64,000 nt of DNA from Rhodobacterales bacterium 32-67-9 (GTDB taxonomy: Bacteria > Pseudomonadota > Alphaproteobacteria > Rhodobacterales > Rhodobacteraceae). Below the pieces are notes generated by a model that was not told where the DNA came from, ran no database searches, and saw only the letters and a program-made list of their open reading frames with translations. The stretch covers positions 21,539 through 85,538 of the forward strand of contig NCEA01000004.1 in the NCBI GenBank assembly GCA_002280515.1, given 5' to 3'. Positions 36,006 through 44,283 of this stretch are shown piece after piece. Within the stretch, counting starts at the first letter, position 1. Each line of letters begins with the position of its first letter. The position numbers and the translations under genes are program-made.

Positions 36006-36261
36006 GACCTACCCCCGGGCTGCCCTGTCCGCTGTCTAGCCGACGCTCCCCGCGTGAACAAGGCTTTTCAGGCTGCGGGGTTCCGGGCGATTCCGGACCG
36101 GCCCGACGCGACTGTGGCAAGACTGCACCATCGCCCCGGCCACGTCCCGGCCGCCCCGTCCTTTCCGTTGCAATGGGCCGGCCAAGGGCGGAAATAGGGG
36201 CATACCCAATTTGGATTCTCCTGAGTTGGGCCTGCCTTTAAGATCAACGAGGGAATACGAA

Positions 36262-37224
36262 ATGAAAAAGATCCTTCTCGCCTCGACCGCTCTCGTCGGC
36301 TTCGCCGGCGCTGCGGCTGCGGAAATCTCCCTGTCGGGCTACGCCGAAATCGGTATCGACGGCGGCAACCTGGGTTACGAGACCCAGTTCCACAACGACT
36401 GGCAAGTGAACTTCAACTTCTCGAGCACGATGGACTCGGGCGTCGAATTCGGTGGCAAGGTCCAGATCGAGGAATCGAACTCGCCGGCCGCGATCAACGG
36501 CGCCGTCACCAGCGACGACGAAGCCTTCTGGGTTTCGGGTGCGTTCGGCAAGGTTACGCTCGGTGAAACCGACGGCGCCTTCGACTGGGCCCTCTCGGAA
36601 ATCTACACCGGCACCGGTATTTCCGACGACCATTCGACCCACGCTGGCGCCTACTGGTTCACCGGTCTCGACGCGACCTATGACAACCAGATCATGCGCT
36701 ACGAGTACTCGTTCGGTGACTTCGCCGCTGCTCTGTCGGCCGAAATGGACGACACCGGGGTTGGCGACACCAACTACGCTCTCGGCGGCAAGTGGTCGGG
36801 CACGGTTTCGGGTCTCGATGTCGGCGTCGGCGTCGGCTACCAGGACAACGGCGTGAACAGCGTTTGGGGTCTGAGCGGTTCGGCCGGCTTCTCGAACGGC
36901 TTCTCGGTCGCTCTCGGCTATGCTGACCTCGACGGCACCTCGGACGCGGTTGGCAACGGCGTTCCGTCCGACAGCTGGTGGGGCGTTGGCGTGGCCTACA
37001 CGCCTGCGACCATGAGCGCCCTGACCGTCGGTGTGAACTACGGTGAATACCAGGCGACCTCCGCTTCGGGTATGGCCGATCCGTCGGGCTGGGGCATTGT
37101 TGCGAACTACGATCTCGGTGGCGGCGCGGTTGCGATGGCCTCCTACGGTTCGAGCGACAACGGCGGCGCCGGGAACGGCCATGGCGACCAGACCTGGTCG
37201 CTCGGTCTCGGCATGTCCTTCTGA
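36262..37224 (+). CDS. Porin (Rhodobacter-type)
   Basis: 320 aa. Signal peptide residues 1-20 (MKKILLASTALVGFAGAAAA, cut before E). The mature part is a series of amphipathic beta-strands ending in Phe (SLGLGMSF), the outer-membrane sorting signal, with acidic loops (short porin of about 300 aa, a 16-strand barrel in Rhodobacter). ATG 36262 has GAGGGA at 36250-36255 upstream. Composition is biased toward GGC/GGT, AAC, TCG, TAC and GTT codons, typical of a highly expressed gene. A clear terminator follows (37248-37275). The upstream 256 nt hold the promoter, not assignable with certainty; CCCAA/TTGGG half-repeats at 36206-36230 may be an operator. Confidence 0.95.
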   Translation: MKKILLASTALVGFAGAAAAEISLSGYAEIGIDGGNLGYETQFHNDWQVNFNFSSTMDSGVEFGGKVQIEESNSPAAINGAVTSDDEAFWVSGAFGKVTLGETDGAFDWALSEIYTGTGISDDHSTHAGAYWFTGLDATYDNQIMRYEYSFGDFAAALSAEMDDTGVGDTNYALGGKWSGTVSGLDVGVGVGYQDNGVNSVWGLSGSAGFSNGFSVALGYADLDGTSDAVGNGVPSDSWWGVGVAYTPATMSALTVGVNYGEYQATSASGMADPSGWGIVANYDLGGGAVAMASYGSSDNGGAGNGHGDQTWSLGLGMSF

Positions 37225-37247
37225 TCTCACGATCAGAGATGCTTCGG

Positions 37248-37275
37248 AAAGAGCGGGCCTTGTGCCCGCTCTTTT
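37248..37275 (+). terminator. Rho-independent terminator of the porin gene
   Basis: AAAGAGCGGGC (37248-37258), loop CTTGT, GCCCGCTCTTT (37264-37274) followed by more T. Perfect 11-bp stem. Confidence 0.9.
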
Positions 37276-37364
37276 CATTTTCGGGGTGCTCCCAGGGTCA
37301 ACTCGACATTGGCAGGGCCGGCCGATATGGTCCGCGCCGACGCGTATCTGGCTTGGAATAGACG

Positions 37365-39530
37365 ATGACCGTGATGACCGGACCCGAAATCCAGACGGCC
37401 TATTCCAAGGCGCTGGAGCTTCACAAGAGCGGGCAACTCGAAGCGGCCCTGAAAGCCTATGGCGCCATCATCGACGCCAATCCGAGGATCGCCGAAGCGC
37501 AATTCCAAGTAGGCCGGATCTTTACGGCCATGAACCTGTTCGAACGTGCATTCCAGCATCTCAGGGCGGCAATCGCCCTGCGCCCGTCGGAAGGTGCCGT
37601 GTGGCAGGCTCTTGCCGACGCGGTGGCCCTTGGCGGCGATCCCGCGACCGAGGCCGAATTCCTGAGACACCTGAAGGTCGCTCCAGTGGCAATCGAAACC
37701 CGGATCGCGCTTCAGGACCGATTCGGCGCCCGGCGAAAAAACACTAAGCCCGCCACCGGAGGAATGAAACCGACCGACATCCGGCGCCTTCTGGCTCTGC
37801 TCGACGGTGGCCGCCATGCCGAGGCCGAACGCCTCGCGACGACGATGCTGCGCCTTCACCCGGCCTCCGCGCTCGCACTGAACATTCTCGCCACGGCGCA
37901 AGCGGTTCAGGGCAAGGCTGCGGCTGCCGAGGTGAATTTTCGCAAGGCAATTCAGGTCGACCCGACATATGCCGAAGCGCACGACAATCTTGGCCGCTTC
38001 CTGATCGACAGGAAGCGAGAGGATGAAGCGGTGCAGCACTTCCGCCACGCCGTGATGCTGGCGCCCGGACTGCCGTCGGCGCTGGTCAATCTGGCCACCA
38101 GCCTGACGCAGGCTGGACAGCCTGCGGCCGCGCTGACCCTGCTGGAACGGGCTATTGCGAGCGGCGCGGATGCGTCCCCCCTGCACATGGCGACGGGCAA
38201 TGCCCATACCCGACTAAAGAATTTCGCCAAGGCCGAAGCGGCGTTCCAGCGTGCCATCGACGCCTCGAATGGTGGCACGCCCCAGATCGTCGCGTTACTG
38301 GCGCAGTCCCAGGCGAGACAAGGTCAGGACCGGCTGGCGATGGAGAATTACAACCGCGCACTTGCGCTCGACCCTGAGTCCCCGATCGCTACTGGCGGCA
38401 AGGCAACGCTCCTGCAGACTCTCGGTGAGTTCGATGAGGCGGAGGCGTTGTTCCGCAAGGGCTTCGAGATCGACCCTTTGAACGGTGAAAACTTCCGCGC
38501 CTTCATCATGTCGCACAAGACGCGGCCGAACGACCCGGTCATCGACATGATGGTCAGTCGCTACGACGATCCGGCGATATCTCCTACGGACCGGATGAAC
38601 ATGGGCTTCGCGATTGCGAAAGCTCTCGAAGACGTCAAGGAGTACGACCGCGTGTTCCGTTATCTCGAAAACGCGAACGCGCTGATGCGGAAGGCGGCAC
38701 CATACAGCATCGGCCAGCGCTATGAGCAGGTTGCCCGGACCAAGGCGGCATTCTCCGAGATCGACTGGAAGAGAACGAAGATTGAAGGCACGACCGATTT
38801 CGCCCCGATCTTCATAACGGGGATGCCTCGTTCCGGAACGACGCTGATCGAACAGATCGTTGCCAGCCACTCCACCGTCACCGGAGGAGGCGAAATAGGT
38901 GAGTGCGCGCGCGCGGCTCAGCTTCTGATCACCGACCCGAAGCGTCCGTTGATAATGCATCCGCCGTCACTCGGCGATGTTGCCGGGCTCGGCCATGAGT
39001 TTGAAGCCTACATCCGCGAGCGGTTTCCCGACGCGGACCGGATCACCGACAAGTCGATCCAGACCTACATGTATCTCGGCCTCGTGAAGCTCGCCATGCC
39101 GAAGGCGCGTTTCGTGATCGTGCGCCGGGACCCGCGGGACAACCTCCTGTCGATCTACAAGAACAAGTTCCCCGACGACACGCACCTTTATGCCTACGAC
39201 CAGCGCGACCTGGCCGCGTTCTATGGCACGTTCGTCGACATGATCGACTTCTGGCGCGAGAGGGTGCCGGACTGGTTCTACGAGGTGCAATACGAGGAAC
39301 TGGTGGCCAACCCCGAGGTCGAGACGCGCAAGCTGATTGCCGCCTGCGGGCTGGAGTGGGAGGATGCCTGCCTCAGTTTCCACGAGAACAAGCGCAAGGT
39401 GGAGACATTGTCGGTCTACCAGGTGCGCCAGCCGATCTCGAGTGCCTCGGTCGCGCTCTGGCAGCGATACGAGAAGGAACTGAAGCCAATGCTCGACGCG
39501 CTGAAGGAAGGCGGGCATGTCGCTGACTGA
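37365..39530 (+). CDS. TPR repeat protein fused to a sulfotransferase domain
   Basis: 721 aa. Residues ~10-120 and ~140-400 are tetratricopeptide repeats (e.g. PTYAEAHDNLGRFLIDRKRE, PGLPSALVNLATSLTQAGQP); residues ~475-700 are a PAPS-dependent sulfotransferase with the 5'-phosphosulfate loop PRSGTTLIEQI (~487) and the 3'-phosphate motif RRDPRDNLLSIY (~586). TPR plus sulfotransferase in one chain is typical of alphaproteobacterial enzymes; acceptor unknown. No signal peptide, so cytoplasmic. The stop overlaps the yggS start by 14 nt. No good ribosome-binding site is seen before 37365. Confidence 0.92.
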   Translation: MTVMTGPEIQTAYSKALELHKSGQLEAALKAYGAIIDANPRIAEAQFQVGRIFTAMNLFERAFQHLRAAIALRPSEGAVWQALADAVALGGDPATEAEFLRHLKVAPVAIETRIALQDRFGARRKNTKPATGGMKPTDIRRLLALLDGGRHAEAERLATTMLRLHPASALALNILATAQAVQGKAAAAEVNFRKAIQVDPTYAEAHDNLGRFLIDRKREDEAVQHFRHAVMLAPGLPSALVNLATSLTQAGQPAAALTLLERAIASGADASPLHMATGNAHTRLKNFAKAEAAFQRAIDASNGGTPQIVALLAQSQARQGQDRLAMENYNRALALDPESPIATGGKATLLQTLGEFDEAEALFRKGFEIDPLNGENFRAFIMSHKTRPNDPVIDMMVSRYDDPAISPTDRMNMGFAIAKALEDVKEYDRVFRYLENANALMRKAAPYSIGQRYEQVARTKAAFSEIDWKRTKIEGTTDFAPIFITGMPRSGTTLIEQIVASHSTVTGGGEIGECARAAQLLITDPKRPLIMHPPSLGDVAGLGHEFEAYIRERFPDADRITDKSIQTYMYLGLVKLAMPKARFVIVRRDPRDNLLSIYKNKFPDDTHLYAYDQRDLAAFYGTFVDMIDFWRERVPDWFYEVQYEELVANPEVETRKLIAACGLEWEDACLSFHENKRKVETLSVYQVRQPISSASVALWQRYEKELKPMLDALKEGGHVAD

Positions 39531-40176
39531 CATCCTGTCGCGGGTGCGCGAGGCGGAACGGGTGGCGGGGCGGGCCGAGGGGTCCGTCACGCTGATCGCG
39601 GTCTCCAAGGTGCAGCCGCTCGGGCGGATCGAGGCGGTTCTGGACGAAGGCCACCGGGTCTTCGGCGAGAATTACGTGCAGGAGGCCGCCGGGAAATGGC
39701 CGGCGCTCCGCGAACGGTTCGGCAAGGTAGAGCTGCACATGATCGGCCCCTTGCAGACCAACAAGGCGAAACTCGCGGTCGAGCTTTTCGACGCGATCCA
39801 TACCATTGACCGGCCGTCGCTGGCCGAAAAGCTCGCGCGGCTGGCCGAGGCGCGGGGGGCATGCCCCGATCTCTTCGTGCAGGTCAATACCGGGGCGGAG
39901 CCGCAGAAGGCCGGTGTGCTCCCTGCCGACGCCGATGCCTTCGTCGCAGACTGCCGTGCCCTCGGCCTGCCGGTCCGCGGCCTCATGTGCATTCCGCCGG
40001 AAGGTGAGGACTCTGCCCCGCATTTCGCGATGCTCGCCGGAATGGCGGAGCGCAACGAGATCGCGGGTCTGTCGATGGGGATGAGCGCGGATTTCGAGGC
40101 GGCGATCGCGCTCGGCGCGACACATGTGCGCGTGGGGTCCGCCATATTCGGCGCGCGGGATTACACGGCGCGCTGA
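39517..40176 (+). CDS. YggS/PROSC family PLP homeostasis protein
   Basis: 219 aa. Single-domain alanine-racemase-like (TIM barrel) PLP-binding protein: Lys31 in VSKVQPLGRIEAVLDEGHRVFGENYVQE forms the Schiff base, followed by LHMIGPLQTNKAKLAVELFDAIHTIDRP and MGMSADFEAAIALGATHVRVGSAIFG. It handles free PLP and amino-acid homeostasis rather than a defined reaction. Start overlaps the sulfotransferase stop by 14 nt. Two hairpins and the repeat box follow directly. Confidence 0.95.
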   Translation: MSLTDILSRVREAERVAGRAEGSVTLIAVSKVQPLGRIEAVLDEGHRVFGENYVQEAAGKWPALRERFGKVELHMIGPLQTNKAKLAVELFDAIHTIDRPSLAEKLARLAEARGACPDLFVQVNTGAEPQKAGVLPADADAFVADCRALGLPVRGLMCIPPEGEDSAPHFAMLAGMAERNEIAGLSMGMSADFEAAIALGATHVRVGSAIFGARDYTAR

Positions 40177-40244
40177 AGGGGCTGTCTGCCCCTCTTGCCG
40201 CTATCGCGGCAATTCCTCCCCGAGGGTATTTTCGGCAGGATGAC
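40177..40244 (+). repeat. Dispersed intergenic repeat, copy B (two hairpins + box)
   Basis: Directly behind the yggS stop: hairpin AGGGGC-TGTCT-GCCCCT (40177-40193 with a small offset), hairpin TTGCCGC-TATC-GCGGCAA (40195-40212), then the box CCTCCCCGAGGGTATTTTCG and GCAGGATGACG (40215-40244). Confidence 0.75.
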
Positions 40245-40246
40245 GC

Positions 40247-40756
40247 TCAGAGGCGGTCGGGAATGATGACGCGGGCTCCCGGTGCCGCGTGCCGGGCGAT
40301 GAAGAGGAGATCGCGCCGCGCGAAGGCGAGGCAGCCGGCAGTCGGGTAGCCGGGCCGCCGCCACTGGTGGATGAAAATCGCCGAGCCCTTGCCAGGCACC
40401 GCGTCGGGCCAGTTCCAGTCGAGCGGCAGGATCAGGTCGTAGAGCGGATCGCCGCGACGCAGGCGCTCCTGGCTTGGGCCGAAGGCCTTGCGGACAAGGT
40501 GGTTGTAGGCTGGATGTCCGGGGGCGTCGCACCAGCGGTCCTCGAGGTGGATCGGCTCCGCCCATGGGGGCAGGGTGTGGGCGGCGATCCGGTCGGGACG
40601 GAATAGGAGGCCGATGATCCGGTGGGTGCCGGCCGGCGTTGCGCCGTCGCCTTCGCGCTTGTCGGTGGCGATTCCAGAGCGGCCGATGCTGAGCGGGAAG
40701 ATCCGGCCACAATACCGCAGACCGGCCGGCGTCAGGACGAGGTCGTCGGGGCTCAC
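40247..40756 (-). CDS. L,D-transpeptidase family protein (YkuD domain)
   Basis: 169 aa. YkuD catalytic motif [16 protein letters not shown] (His130 to Cys142), with His and Cys in the H-X-n-S/T-x-G-C order. No signal peptide or membrane segment is visible from this start, so either a non-classical, cytosolic or peripherally exported member. These proteins cross-link peptidoglycan 3-3 or attach lipoproteins. GTG 40756 is the start, overlapping the ribA stop by 4 nt (GTGA), so it is coupled to ribA. Runs toward the yggS 3' end, with the repeat box between them. Confidence 0.87.
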   Translation of the reverse strand: MSPDDLVLTPAGLRYCGRIFPLSIGRSGIATDKREGDGATPAGTHRIIGLLFRPDRIAAHTLPPWAEPIHLEDRWCDAPGHPAYNHLVRKAFGPSQERLRRGDPLYDLILPLDWNWPDAVPGKGSAIFIHQWRRPGYPTAGCLAFARRDLLFIARHAAPGARVIIPDRL

Positions 40757-41841
40757 AGAAGGTGCCCGGATTTCTTCGCCTTGGTGGCGAGGTAGGCTTC
40801 GTTGTGGCGGCTCTGGCCGACCTTCAGCGGCACCCGTTCGGTCACGGTGATGCCCATCGCCTCCATCATCCGGATCTTCGCCGGGTTGTTGGTGAGGAGC
40901 CGGACGGCGGAGAAGCCGAGTTTCTTCAGGAGCGCCGCGCCGAGGCGGAAATCGCGCTCGTCATCTTCGAAGCCAAGCCGGTGGTTGGCCTCGACCGTGT
41001 CGAAGCCCTGGTCCTGAAGTGAATAGGCGCGCATCTTGTTGGCAAGGCCGATGCCGCGGCCTTCCTGATTGAGGTAGAGCAGCACGCCCGCGCCTTCGGC
41101 CCCCATCTGGGCGAGGGCGGCCCTGAGCTGCGGCCCGCAATCGCATTTCAGGCTGCCGAGGAGGTCGCCGGTGAAGCAGGCCGAATGCAGCCGGGCGAGG
41201 ACCGGCTTGTCGCGCGCCGGATGGCCGATCTCGATCGCGTAGTGTTCCTCGCCGCCGTCATCGGGGCGGAAGACGTGAAGCCGGCCGGCCTCGGCGGCCT
41301 CCATCGGCACGCGGGCGGAGACCACGGGGTGGATCGGGGCGGATTCGGACAGCGCGGGCGCGGCGCGGTCCCAGTCGATGAGGGTCAGCCCTTCGAACGC
41401 GGCGAGTGCCGGTGCGTCGGCTGCGGCGACGAGGACGGCGGCGGGCAGAAGGCGCGCGGATTTCGCGAGAGAAATGGCGGCGCGCGCCAGCGTCGGATCT
41501 CCGTCGCGGCGGCTTTGCAGTGGCCCCTTCATCGGCGAGCGCAGGTCGTCTGCCGGATCGGCGACCGCGGCGACCCAGGCCGGGCCGGCGTCTGGCGGCA
41601 CGACCAGGCGGGCGAGGTCGCCGTCATAGGCGCGGGCTTTCAGCGTCTCGGCCCGCCGCTGGGTAATGGCGAGCGTCAGCGGCCCCATCGCCGAGAGGGC
41701 GGCGAAGCGCGCCGGATCGAGGGCCTCGGCGGCGAGCGCCAGCGCCGCGCTGCCGCCCGAGCAGAGCAGAACCGGCACGCCCATGCGCAGATCGGCGCGG
41801 GCGCGGTTCAGTCGTTCGACGATGTCGGGGCCGAGAGGCAT
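40753..41841 (-). CDS. ribA: GTP cyclohydrolase II (long form with N-terminal extension)
   Basis: 362 aa. The C-terminal ~190 residues are GTP cyclohydrolase II: zinc ligands in [21 protein letters not shown] (Cys222, Cys233, Cys235), [19 protein letters not shown], and [26 protein letters not shown]. It makes the first riboflavin precursor from GTP. The N-terminal ~170 residues are not the catalytic RibB (DHBP synthase) domain; they are a divergent alpha/beta region whose metal-binding acidic and Arg residues are not evident. This long form is usual for alphaproteobacterial RibA. Overlaps the L,D-transpeptidase gene by 4 nt. Confidence 0.92.
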   Translation of the reverse strand: MPLGPDIVERLNRARADLRMGVPVLLCSGGSAALALAAEALDPARFAALSAMGPLTLAITQRRAETLKARAYDGDLARLVVPPDAGPAWVAAVADPADDLRSPMKGPLQSRRDGDPTLARAAISLAKSARLLPAAVLVAAADAPALAAFEGLTLIDWDRAAPALSESAPIHPVVSARVPMEAAEAGRLHVFRPDDGGEEHYAIEIGHPARDKPVLARLHSACFTGDLLGSLKCDCGPQLRAALAQMGAEGAGVLLYLNQEGRGIGLANKMRAYSLQDQGFDTVEANHRLGFEDDERDFRLGAALLKKLGFSAVRLLTNNPAKIRMMEAMGITVTERVPLKVGQSRHNEAYLATKAKKSGHLL

Positions 41842-41945
41842 GTTTCAATCCGGCTGGGTCGCTGCCCCCTAGATAGTCCGGCGCGTCACAAATTGAAACA
41901 TTTGCCGCACACGCGACACGACCGCGTGAGATATCGGTGCCGTGA

Positions 41946-41985
41946 CTTGCCGAACCCCCCGCGCATGAGCATCTCATTCGGCAAG
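41946..41985 (+). promoter_or_regulatory. Long inverted repeat in the leader of the response-regulator gene
   Basis: CTTGCCGAA (41946-41954) and TTCGGCAAG (41977-41985), perfect 9-bp arms, 22-nt loop, right before the ribosome-binding region (GCGGAGGG at 41988-41995). Two smaller inverted repeats lie upstream (CAAAT/ATTTG at 41889-41904, CACGCG/CGCGTG at 41910-41928). Confidence 0.5.
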
Positions 41986-42002
41986 TAGCGGAGGGCAAGA
42001 CG

Positions 42003-42689
42003 ATGGCCAACCTGAAGAAAATCCTGCTCGTCGACGATGACGAGGACCTGCGCGAGGCGCTGGCGGAGCAGCTCGTCTCGACCGAGGATTTCGATGTCTT
42101 CGAGGCCGGCACCGGCGCCGAAGGGATCGAGAAGGTCAAGGAAGGCATCTACGACCTCGTGATCCTCGATGTCGGGCTGCCGGACACCGATGGGCGCGAG
42201 CTTTGCAAGAAGATGCGCAAGCAAGGCGTGAAGTGCCCGGTCCTGATGCTGACGGGCCATGACGGCGACGCCGATACGATCCTCGGGCTGGATGCCGGCG
42301 CCAACGACTATGTGACGAAGCCCTTCAAGTTCCCGGTGCTGCTGGCCCGCATCCGGGCGCAGCTGCGCACCCACGAACAGTCCGAGGACGCGATCTTCCA
42401 GCTTGGACCCTATACGTTCAAGCCGGCGATGAAGATGCTGATCGATGAGCGCGACAGGAAGATCCGGCTGACCGAGAAGGAAACCAACATCCTGAAGTTC
42501 CTTTACCGGGCGACAGAGGGTGTAGTCGCGCGCGAGGTTCTTCTGCATGAGGTATGGGGCTACAATGCCGGCGTCACGACACACACGCTGGAGACGCATA
42601 TTTACCGCCTTCGCCAGAAAATAGAACCAGATCCGTCCAATGCCCGCCTTCTTGTGACCGAATCAGGCGGTTATAGACTGGTGGCATGA
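42003..42689 (+). CDS. OmpR/PhoB-family response regulator (CenR-like)
   Basis: 228 aa. Receiver domain (residues ~5-120): acidic pocket DDDED (11-15), phospho-acceptor Asp56 in LVILDVGLPD, Thr/Lys switch in VLMLTGHD and YVTKPFKF; winged-helix output (~130-228) with VWGYNAGVTTHTLETHIYRLRQKIEP and SGGYRLVA. Strong similarity in layout to the CenR cell-envelope regulator of Rhodobacter and Caulobacter (DDDxDLREALAEQL), hence the tentative name; no partner histidine kinase is adjacent, as is usual for CenR. Leader hairpin upstream, strong terminator downstream. Confidence 0.93.
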   Translation: MANLKKILLVDDDEDLREALAEQLVSTEDFDVFEAGTGAEGIEKVKEGIYDLVILDVGLPDTDGRELCKKMRKQGVKCPVLMLTGHDGDADTILGLDAGANDYVTKPFKFPVLLARIRAQLRTHEQSEDAIFQLGPYTFKPAMKMLIDERDRKIRLTEKETNILKFLYRATEGVVAREVLLHEVWGYNAGVTTHTLETHIYRLRQKIEPDPSNARLLVTESGGYRLVA

Positions 42690-42739
42690 GTTCCCCTTGT
42701 CGTGTCGGGGTTATGGCACGGCATCCTCCCTGTTGGACT

Positions 42740-42767
42740 GGCCGGGCTTCGTGCCCGGCCTTTTTTT
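42740..42767. terminator. Terminator behind the response-regulator gene
   Basis: GGCCGGGC (42740-42747), loop TTCGT, GCCCGGCC (42753-42760), then seven T (42761-42767). Rightward use is clear; the opposite gene 42796-43344 ends 28 nt away and may share it, although no T-run is on that side. Confidence 0.9.
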
Positions 42768-42795
42768 GTGCCGCGGCGGCGGCGATGCCCTGCCT

Positions 42796-43344
42796 TTATT
42801 TGACGGCCGTCACCGTGGAGGCAGGAAACTTCCGCCCGGCGAGAAACGGATAGGCGAGGGCGGCGAGTTGCTGGCGCTCCGGCCCGTCAATCCGCAGGAA
42901 GTACCATTTCTCACCGTCCTCGACCGCAAGAAGCGGCTGTTCGTTCTGCATCACCGCGCCGTCGGCCTCGGTCACGAAGGCGGTCGGGACCAGCACCCAG
43001 GTGACCGTCGTGCCGTCGGCCAGGTCGTCCTCCTCGGCGTCGAGCGCGGATTGGTCGGCGGTGACATCGCGGACCTTCGTGCCTTTCATCAGCGCAGCCG
43101 TCTGCTCCACCAGCGTGGTTTCGAGCTTCTTCGTCTCGACCCCGCTCGCGCCGGCGAAGACGTTGAGCACACGCGGCGGCAGGGCGGCGACGATGCCCTT
43201 GGCGTCGCTCCGGCCGATCGCCCTGAGATAGGTGCCGAGCGACGTGTCGAGCGATTTCGCTTCGCTGGCATCAAGCGGGCGGGCCGCGGCCGGATGCGCC
43301 ATCAGCACGGCAAGGAGGAGGGCGAGGGACCGGAAGAATGTCAT
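42796..43344 (-). CDS. Exported hypothetical protein, 182 aa
   Basis: 182 aa. N-terminal signal peptide (residues 1-21, FFRSLALLLAVLMAHPAAA then R), so periplasmic. The mature protein starts with a helical region (LDASEAKSLDTSLGTYLRAIGRSDAKGIVAALPPRVLNVFAGA) and ends in a beta-rich half with conserved-looking TTVTWVLVPTAFVTEADGAVM. I do not recognise the family; it resembles an immunoglobulin- or NTF2-like exported protein. GGAG lies 9 nt before the ATG at 43344. Divergent from the exonuclease gene; the 138-nt gap is a shared promoter region. Confidence 0.7.
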   Translation of the reverse strand: MTFFRSLALLLAVLMAHPAAARPLDASEAKSLDTSLGTYLRAIGRSDAKGIVAALPPRVLNVFAGASGVETKKLETTLVEQTAALMKGTKVRDVTADQSALDAEEDDLADGTTVTWVLVPTAFVTEADGAVMQNEQPLLAVEDGEKWYFLRIDGPERQQLAALAYPFLAGRKFPASTVTAVK

Positions 43345-43482
43345 CGTGAAAGCTCCGAATTGCGGTTCCGGCATCTTGCACGGCGCGGGCCGCAGCTCAA
43401 GCCGGCCAAGGCTCCGGCTGCGGCATGGACATTGCCTGCACCCCGCCGGTAAGGTCACGCGGCGCAAGAGACGAGGAACGCC

Positions 43483-44271
43483 ATGCCCTTCACCATCGCC
43501 ACCTGGAACATCAACTCGGTCCGGCTGCGGGAGCCGCTGGTGCGTCGGCTGATGGGCGAGGAAGCGCCCGACATCGTCTGCCTGCAGGAATGCAAATCGC
43601 CGGTGGAACTGATCCCGATGGAGGGGTTCGCGGCACTCGGCTATCGCCACATCGTGGCGCGCGGGCAGAAGGGATACAACGGCGTCGCGATTCTCTCGAA
43701 ACTGCCGCTGACCGAGGTGGGCGCGCATGATTTCGTCGACCTGGGCCATGCCCGCCACGTCGCGGCGCGGCTGGAGAACGGGGTGACGATCCACAATTTC
43801 TACGTGCCCGCCGGGGGCGATGTGCCTGACCGGGAGGCGAACGAGAAGTTCGGCCAGAAGCTCGACTACGTCAGCGCGATGCGGGATTGGGCGCATCGGG
43901 ACCGCCCGGAAAAGGCGATCCTGGTGGGTGATCTCAACATCGCGCCGCGCGAGGATGACGTCTGGAACCACAAGCAGCTTCTGAAGATCGTCAGCCATAC
44001 GCCGGTCGAGGTCGAGCATCTGGCAGAGGCGCAGGCGGCCGGCAACTGGGTCGACGTCACGCGCAACGACATTCCCGAGGGCCTTCTCTACAGCTGGTGG
44101 TCCTACCGCTCGCCGGACTGGGACGCGGCCGACAAGGGTCGCAGGCTCGACCATGTCTGGGCCACGCCCGATATCGCCAATGCCGCGCATGGAAGCCGGG
44201 TACTCCGCGCCGCGCGCGGCTGGGAGCAGCCTTCCGATCACGCCCCGGTCTTCGCGACCTTCGACCTCTGA
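43483..44271 (+). CDS. xth: Exodeoxyribonuclease III (AP endonuclease, EEP family)
   Basis: 262 aa. EEP-family nuclease: WNINSVRLR start, catalytic Glu36 in LQECKSP, GYNGVAILSK, VGDLNIAPREDDVW (general-base Asp and Asn), and the C-terminal RLDHVWATPDI...SDHAPV with the catalytic Asp-His pair. It repairs abasic sites and removes 3'-blocks. Normal length. Right after it, on the opposite strand, comes the Hint-domain gene (12-nt gap between stops). Confidence 0.96.
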   Translation: MPFTIATWNINSVRLREPLVRRLMGEEAPDIVCLQECKSPVELIPMEGFAALGYRHIVARGQKGYNGVAILSKLPLTEVGAHDFVDLGHARHVAARLENGVTIHNFYVPAGGDVPDREANEKFGQKLDYVSAMRDWAHRDRPEKAILVGDLNIAPREDDVWNHKQLLKIVSHTPVEVEHLAEAQAAGNWVDVTRNDIPEGLLYSWWSYRSPDWDAADKGRRLDHVWATPDIANAAHGSRVLRAARGWEQPSDHAPVFATFDL

Positions 44272-44283
44272 GCCGCCGCGCCC

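Noticed and set aside
32619-36197. Long + strand open frames opposite leuS and DUF3576
   Set aside because: leuS has all class Ia motifs; the opposite frames look non-protein-like.
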